A stretch of DNA of 9,662 nucleotides. Origin: Anaerolineales bacterium. Its GTDB lineage: Bacteria; Chloroflexota; Anaerolineae; Anaerolineales; Villigracilaceae. Position 1 is the first letter of the stretch. Each line of letters opens with the position of its first letter. The DNA lies in contig WGAD01000347.1 in assembly GCA_015489255.1 (NCBI GenBank), forward strand, positions 1 to 9,662, written 5' to 3'. Both the position numbers and the translations under genes were made by a program. The notes below the pieces were generated by a model, which made no database searches, was not told the origin of the DNA, and worked only from the letters and a program-made list of their open reading frames with translations. This document shows, one piece after another, positions 6,681 to 9,662 of the stretch.

Positions 6681-6744
6681 ACCACCACAGCGCGGCAAAG
6701 AACGCAAAGGGGCGCCCTTGTCATCCTTTGCCTCCCGTGGTGTT
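6680..6744. repeat. Imperfect inverted repeat between add and acnA
   Basis: Two arms of about 30 bases face each other around GGCGCC. The left arm reads AACCACCACAG, then GGCAAAG and GCAAAGG. The right arm reads CCCTTG, CCTTTGCC, CGTGGTGTT, its near complement with a few mismatches and a one-base shift. The element begins 11 bases after the add stop and ends just before a TAGAAT box of acnA. It could end add transcription as a long hairpin, although no T-run follows. Its CACCAC...GCAAAG design resembles short palindromic elements dispersed between genes in several bacterial phyla. Family membership is inference. Confidence 0.6.
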
Positions 6745-6755
6745 GATACATTTGG

Positions 6756-7811
6756 TCACAGGTTTTGGCGGCGGATCTCTTTTTCCAGCCGCTGCCAGAG
6801 GGCGCGGCGCGCTTTTTCTGGCAGAAAGGCAGCCTCCGCCGCCGTCCGCAAAAAGTCCTTCAGTTCGGCGCGGGAAAAGCCCTGCGCCGCGGCCATGTTG
6901 CGGTATTCATCGGTCAGCGTAATATTCGAAACGGCCGGGTCGTCCGTGTTCAGCGTAACGGCCAACCGGGCATCTACCATCCGCCGCAGCGGATGGTTTT
7001 CCAGCGAACTGCAGACGCCGCTCTGGTAATTGCTCGTTGGGCAGACTTCAAAGACCACGCCGCGCTCGCGCGCCAGGTCCACGATGCCCTGGTCTTCCAA
7101 AACGCGCACACCGTGCCCAATGCGTTCTGCGCCCAGCAATTCAATCGCCTGCCGCACGTTCTCCGCGCCGCCCCATTCGCCGGCGTGCACGGTGATGTGC
7201 AGCCCGGCCTGTCGGGCTTCGCGGAAAAGCGGCGCAAAGGGTTCGGCGGAAAATTCCGCCTCGTTGCCCGCCAGGTCCAGGCCCACGATGCCCCGCGCGC
7301 GGTTCTCTGCGGCCAGCCAGGCCACCTGTTCGGCCAGGGCCACGTCTTCGTGGCGGTTGACGCTGGCGATCAAACGCACTTCCACGCCAAAGGCACGGCT
7401 GGCATCCTCTGCGCTGGCACACACCCAGTCCATGACATCGTGCAGGGGGAAGCGCTCCGCCCGGCTCAAGGCCACGGGGGTAAAGCGCAGCTCCAGGTAA
7501 CGGATGTTGTCTGCGGCGGCATCTTCCACGGCCTCGCGTGTGATGCGGTGGATGATCTCCGGCGAGCGGTAGAAAAGGCGCAACGTGCCAAACTTGGACA
7601 GGAAATTCTGGAAGGTCAACGGATCGCCATCCTGCACCTGCACTTGCCTGCGCAAAGCCTCCACATCGGCGGGCACATCGATGCCGTGGTCGTGGGCGGC
7701 TTCCAGCATGGTATCCAGGCGTAGCGCCCCTTCCAAATGGCGGTGCAGATCGACCTTGGGCAAGCGAGCACAAAAGGTTGGCAAATCCATCGCAAGCTGA
7801 CCCCTGTCCAT
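6756..7811 (-). CDS. add: Adenosine deaminase
   Basis: The product is 351 aa from the ATG at 7811. It hydrolyses (deoxy)adenosine to (deoxy)inosine and ammonia in purine salvage. The metal and catalytic residues of the amidohydrolase fold are all present, counted from the alternative GTG one codon upstream: His24 and His26 in KVDLHRHLEGA, His210 and Glu213 in VHAGEWGG, His234 in RIGHG, and Asp291-Asp292 in LNTDDP. The length fits the family. Two adjacent starts are possible: GTG at 7814 and ATG at 7811. The GAGG of the upstream GAGGT lies 5 and 8 bases away respectively, and ATG is preferred here. The gene starts only 5 bases after the secA stop, so it is probably co-transcribed with secA and perhaps translated by re-initiation. 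An adenine or other nucleoside deaminase of the same superfamily is possible but less likely. Confidence 0.93.
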   Translation of the reverse strand: MDRGQLAMDLPTFCARLPKVDLHRHLEGALRLDTMLEAAHDHGIDVPADVEALRRQVQVQDGDPLTFQNFLSKFGTLRLFYRSPEIIHRITREAVEDAAADNIRYLELRFTPVALSRAERFPLHDVMDWVCASAEDASRAFGVEVRLIASVNRHEDVALAEQVAWLAAENRARGIVGLDLAGNEAEFSAEPFAPLFREARQAGLHITVHAGEWGGAENVRQAIELLGAERIGHGVRVLEDQGIVDLARERGVVFEVCPTSNYQSGVCSSLENHPLRRMVDARLAVTLNTDDPAVSNITLTDEYRNMAAAQGFSRAELKDFLRTAAEAAFLPEKARRALWQRLEKEIRRQNL

Positions 7812-7816
7812 CACCG

Positions 7817-9662
7817 TTACCTCTTCCCACCGCGCTTTTTCTTGCGTTTGCCCTTCTTGTTGCCGGTGGTCTTGCCGCGGGACCCGCCCCCCGTTGTGGT
7901 TACCGTTTGGGCGCGCGCCACCGGCTGGGCGGTGAATGCTCGGCTGATCACCGCCGCGCGGATCTCGGCGATCAGGCCGGCGTACATTTCCGAGGCTTTG
8001 CGTTTATATTCTACCAGCGGATTGCGCTGGGCGTAGGCCTCCAACCCGATGGAGACACGTAAGGCCTCGATCTGCGTCAGGTATTCCACCCAGGCGTTGG
8101 TGATGGCCTCCAGCAGGACGCGCCGGTACCAGTTCGTCTGCGCGCGGCGCCCCAGCCAGCGGATGACGGTCTCCCGCTCATCCTCCGCCAGGTCGCGCGG
8201 GGATACCGACAGGCGGTCGGCAGGTAAGACGGCCCGCAACCCGGGTTCCAGCGCCGCCACGCTGGCGGCATTTTGCGCCCGTTCATTGAACAGGGCCTCA
8301 CCAAAATTGTATTGCTGCGCACGCTGGGCATCTTGCAGGTGTTCCAAAATGTCCTGCAAGGCTTCATCGGCAGATTGTCGAGACAACAAACCGCCGGCAT
8401 AATACATGTAGCTAAAGCGTTGATAGCGGCGGCGCACCTTTTGGTGGCGATCGAAAGCAATGCGCTCCCCCTGGGTAATGGCCTGCAAAAGGCGGATTTT
8501 GTCATCGTCGCCGGGATGTTCGGGCAGGCTGGGGAGCAAGCGCGCCAGAGAGGAGGAAATCTCGCCCCGTTCGCCCAACAGCATCTCGTATCGTTGGGCG
8601 AAAACCGTCTCCGTCGCCTCGGCAAGGGCAGCCAGCGCCGCATCCAGCCCGGCAGATTCCAGCGCCTCTTCGTCGATTTCCAGGGCCGTGCGTAAGCGGT
8701 TTTCCAGGGTCAGGCGCAAACGGCGCAAAGCCAACGACACCAGCGCCGTTTCGATCTGCTCTGCCAGCTCGTCTTCCAGCGCCAGCGGATCGTCCAGCAG
8801 GGCGCGCGTCTTCTGGCTGGGCAGGGTCAGGCGGATGCCCACCAGGGCGCTGAGTTCTTCCAGGGCCTGACGCGCAGAGCGCGGCGTCTCTTCGTCGCCA
8901 TAAGACAAGCCCTCCAGGGCCGTGTGCAAGGTGTCCAGCCGTTCTTCCAGCTGTTCATCCACCGCCACGGCGGAACGTTCCAGCAATTCGTTGACCACCC
9001 TCTTCAGGTGATCATGCTCCGCCTGCACGGCCTGCGCCGCCAGCTGGTGCGCGGCTTCGGCCAGCGCCTCTCGTGTAGCAATCTCGTCCAGCTGTTGCAA
9101 GAGCAGGTCGTACATAAACGAGGGATAAAACCCGCCGCGATGGGCAAAAGTCGGCTGCGATTGCTCCAGCCAGGCCAGCAACCGCCAGGGGCCTTCTTCG
9201 TCGGCGAAGGCCGAGGGCACCCGCAGGCGGATCTCATCTTCCAGCAGGGCGTTGACATCTTCCGTCAGGTCTTCTTTGACAAAGATGCGATCGCGCTGGG
9301 CGTAAATTTGCATGCGCTGCTGGTTGAGCACATCATCGTATTCCAGCAGGTGTTTACGCATGTCGAAGTTGGCGCCTTCCACCCGCTGCTGCGATTGTTC
9401 CACAATGTTGCTGACGATCCGATGCTCCAGGGGCATCATTTCATCTACCCGCAGCCGGTTCATCACATTGCTGACCTGTTCGCCGCCAAAGAGGCGCATG
9501 AGGTCATCTTCCAGCGAAAGGTAAAAGCGCGACGCCCCGGGGTCGCCCTGGCGGGCGGCGCGGCCACGCAGCTGGTTGTCGATGCGGCGGGATTCGTGCC
9601 GTTCCGAGCCCAGGACAAACAGGCCGCCCAGTTCACGCACCCGTTCCATATCATCGAAATAC
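7817..9662 (-). CDS. secA: Protein translocase subunit SecA, C-terminal part with a large insertion
   Basis: SecA is the ATPase motor that pushes preproteins through SecYEG. The visible 614 residues start inside the second motor domain, and the N-terminus lies beyond the right edge. Counting from the Met at 9649: GSERHESRRIDNQLRGR (14-30), RQGDPGASRFYLSLEDDLMRLFG (33-55), the VEGANFDMRKHLLEYDDVLNQQR block (90-112), and near the end the helical scaffold block VLLEAITNAWVEYLTQIEALR (511-531) with IGLEAYAQRNPLVEYKR (534-550). Between residues 112 and 509 lie about 400 residues, where E. coli SecA has roughly 125. This leaves an insertion of some 270 largely helical, charged residues in the wing/scaffold region. 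The end is a glycine-, lysine- and arginine-rich tail without the cysteine zinc motif used by SecB. Motif VI reads GRAARQG instead of the usual GRSGRQG or GRAGRQG. Confidence 0.95.
   Translation of the reverse strand, partial: YFDDMERVRELGGLFVLGSERHESRRIDNQLRGRAARQGDPGASRFYLSLEDDLMRLFGGEQVSNVMNRLRVDEMMPLEHRIVSNIVEQSQQRVEGANFDMRKHLLEYDDVLNQQRMQIYAQRDRIFVKEDLTEDVNALLEDEIRLRVPSAFADEEGPWRLLAWLEQSQPTFAHRGGFYPSFMYDLLLQQLDEIATREALAEAAHQLAAQAVQAEHDHLKRVVNELLERSAVAVDEQLEERLDTLHTALEGLSYGDEETPRSARQALEELSALVGIRLTLPSQKTRALLDDPLALEDELAEQIETALVSLALRRLRLTLENRLRTALEIDEEALESAGLDAALAALAEATETVFAQRYEMLLGERGEISSSLARLLPSLPEHPGDDDKIRLLQAITQGERIAFDRHQKVRRRYQRFSYMYYAGGLLSRQSADEALQDILEHLQDAQRAQQYNFGEALFNERAQNAASVAALEPGLRAVLPADRLSVSPRDLAEDERETVIRWLGRRAQTNWYRRVLLEAITNAWVEYLTQIEALRVSIGLEAYAQRNPLVEYKRKASEMYAGLIAEIRAAVISRAFTAQPVARAQTVTTTGGGSRGKTTGNKKGKRKKKRGGKR

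Noticed and set aside
5443..6681. A 412-codon plus-strand open frame opposite acnA (and similar ones opposite add and secA)
   Set aside because: The minus-strand readings carry complete catalytic motifs; the antisense translations are His/Gln/Arg-rich shadows without motifs or ribosome binding sites.
1..9662. Insertion sequence, prophage, CRISPR array, tRNA, toxin-antitoxin or defence genes
   Set aside because: No transposase or integrase motifs, no regularly spaced direct repeats, no cloverleaf and no unexplained gene were found; all coding space is filled by housekeeping and B12 genes.

Overview
The window is a GC-rich stretch in which every supported gene lies on the minus strand, so it is described from right to left. 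It most resembles a Chloroflexota (Anaerolineae-like) chromosome. The clues are the alanine/proline/threonine/glutamate tether of the binding-protein lipoprotein, an enlarged SecA with no zinc-binding tail, and the high GC content. This placement is inference, because no rRNA or other marker is in view.

Right part (9662 to 6658): the 3' two thirds of secA run off the right edge. It is followed 5 bases later by add (adenosine deaminase), which is probably co-transcribed. The 97-base gap after add holds an imperfect palindrome of about 65 bases, a possible weak promoter and the ribosome binding site of the next gene.

Middle (6657 to 3900): acnA, a full-length aconitase with all three iron-sulfur cysteines, ends in a GC-rich terminator hairpin.

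Left part (3897 to 1): a B12-controlled operon. A good promoter (TTTACA, 16 bases, TACAAT) starts a leader that folds as a complete cobalamin riboswitch: P1 to P6, the B12 box and an L5-L13 kissing pair. Two hairpins follow, one of them a terminator. The genes are btuF (corrinoid-binding lipoprotein), btuC (permease), btuD (ATPase), cobO/btuR (corrinoid adenosyltransferase) and the first 61 codons of cobS (adenosylcobinamide-GDP ribazoletransferase). btuC to cobS are joined by 4-base stop/start overlaps. Together they would import corrinoids, adenosylate them and feed nucleotide-loop assembly, with expression lowered when adenosylcobalamin is plentiful.

No mobile element, CRISPR array, tRNA or rRNA was seen, and I find no clearly novel multi-gene system. 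The points most worth a second look are the riboswitch architecture, the btuF-btuC junction (a perfect hairpin, then a -10-like box 7 bases before a start codon that lacks a ribosome binding site), the large insertion and altered motif in SecA, and the palindrome between add and acnA.
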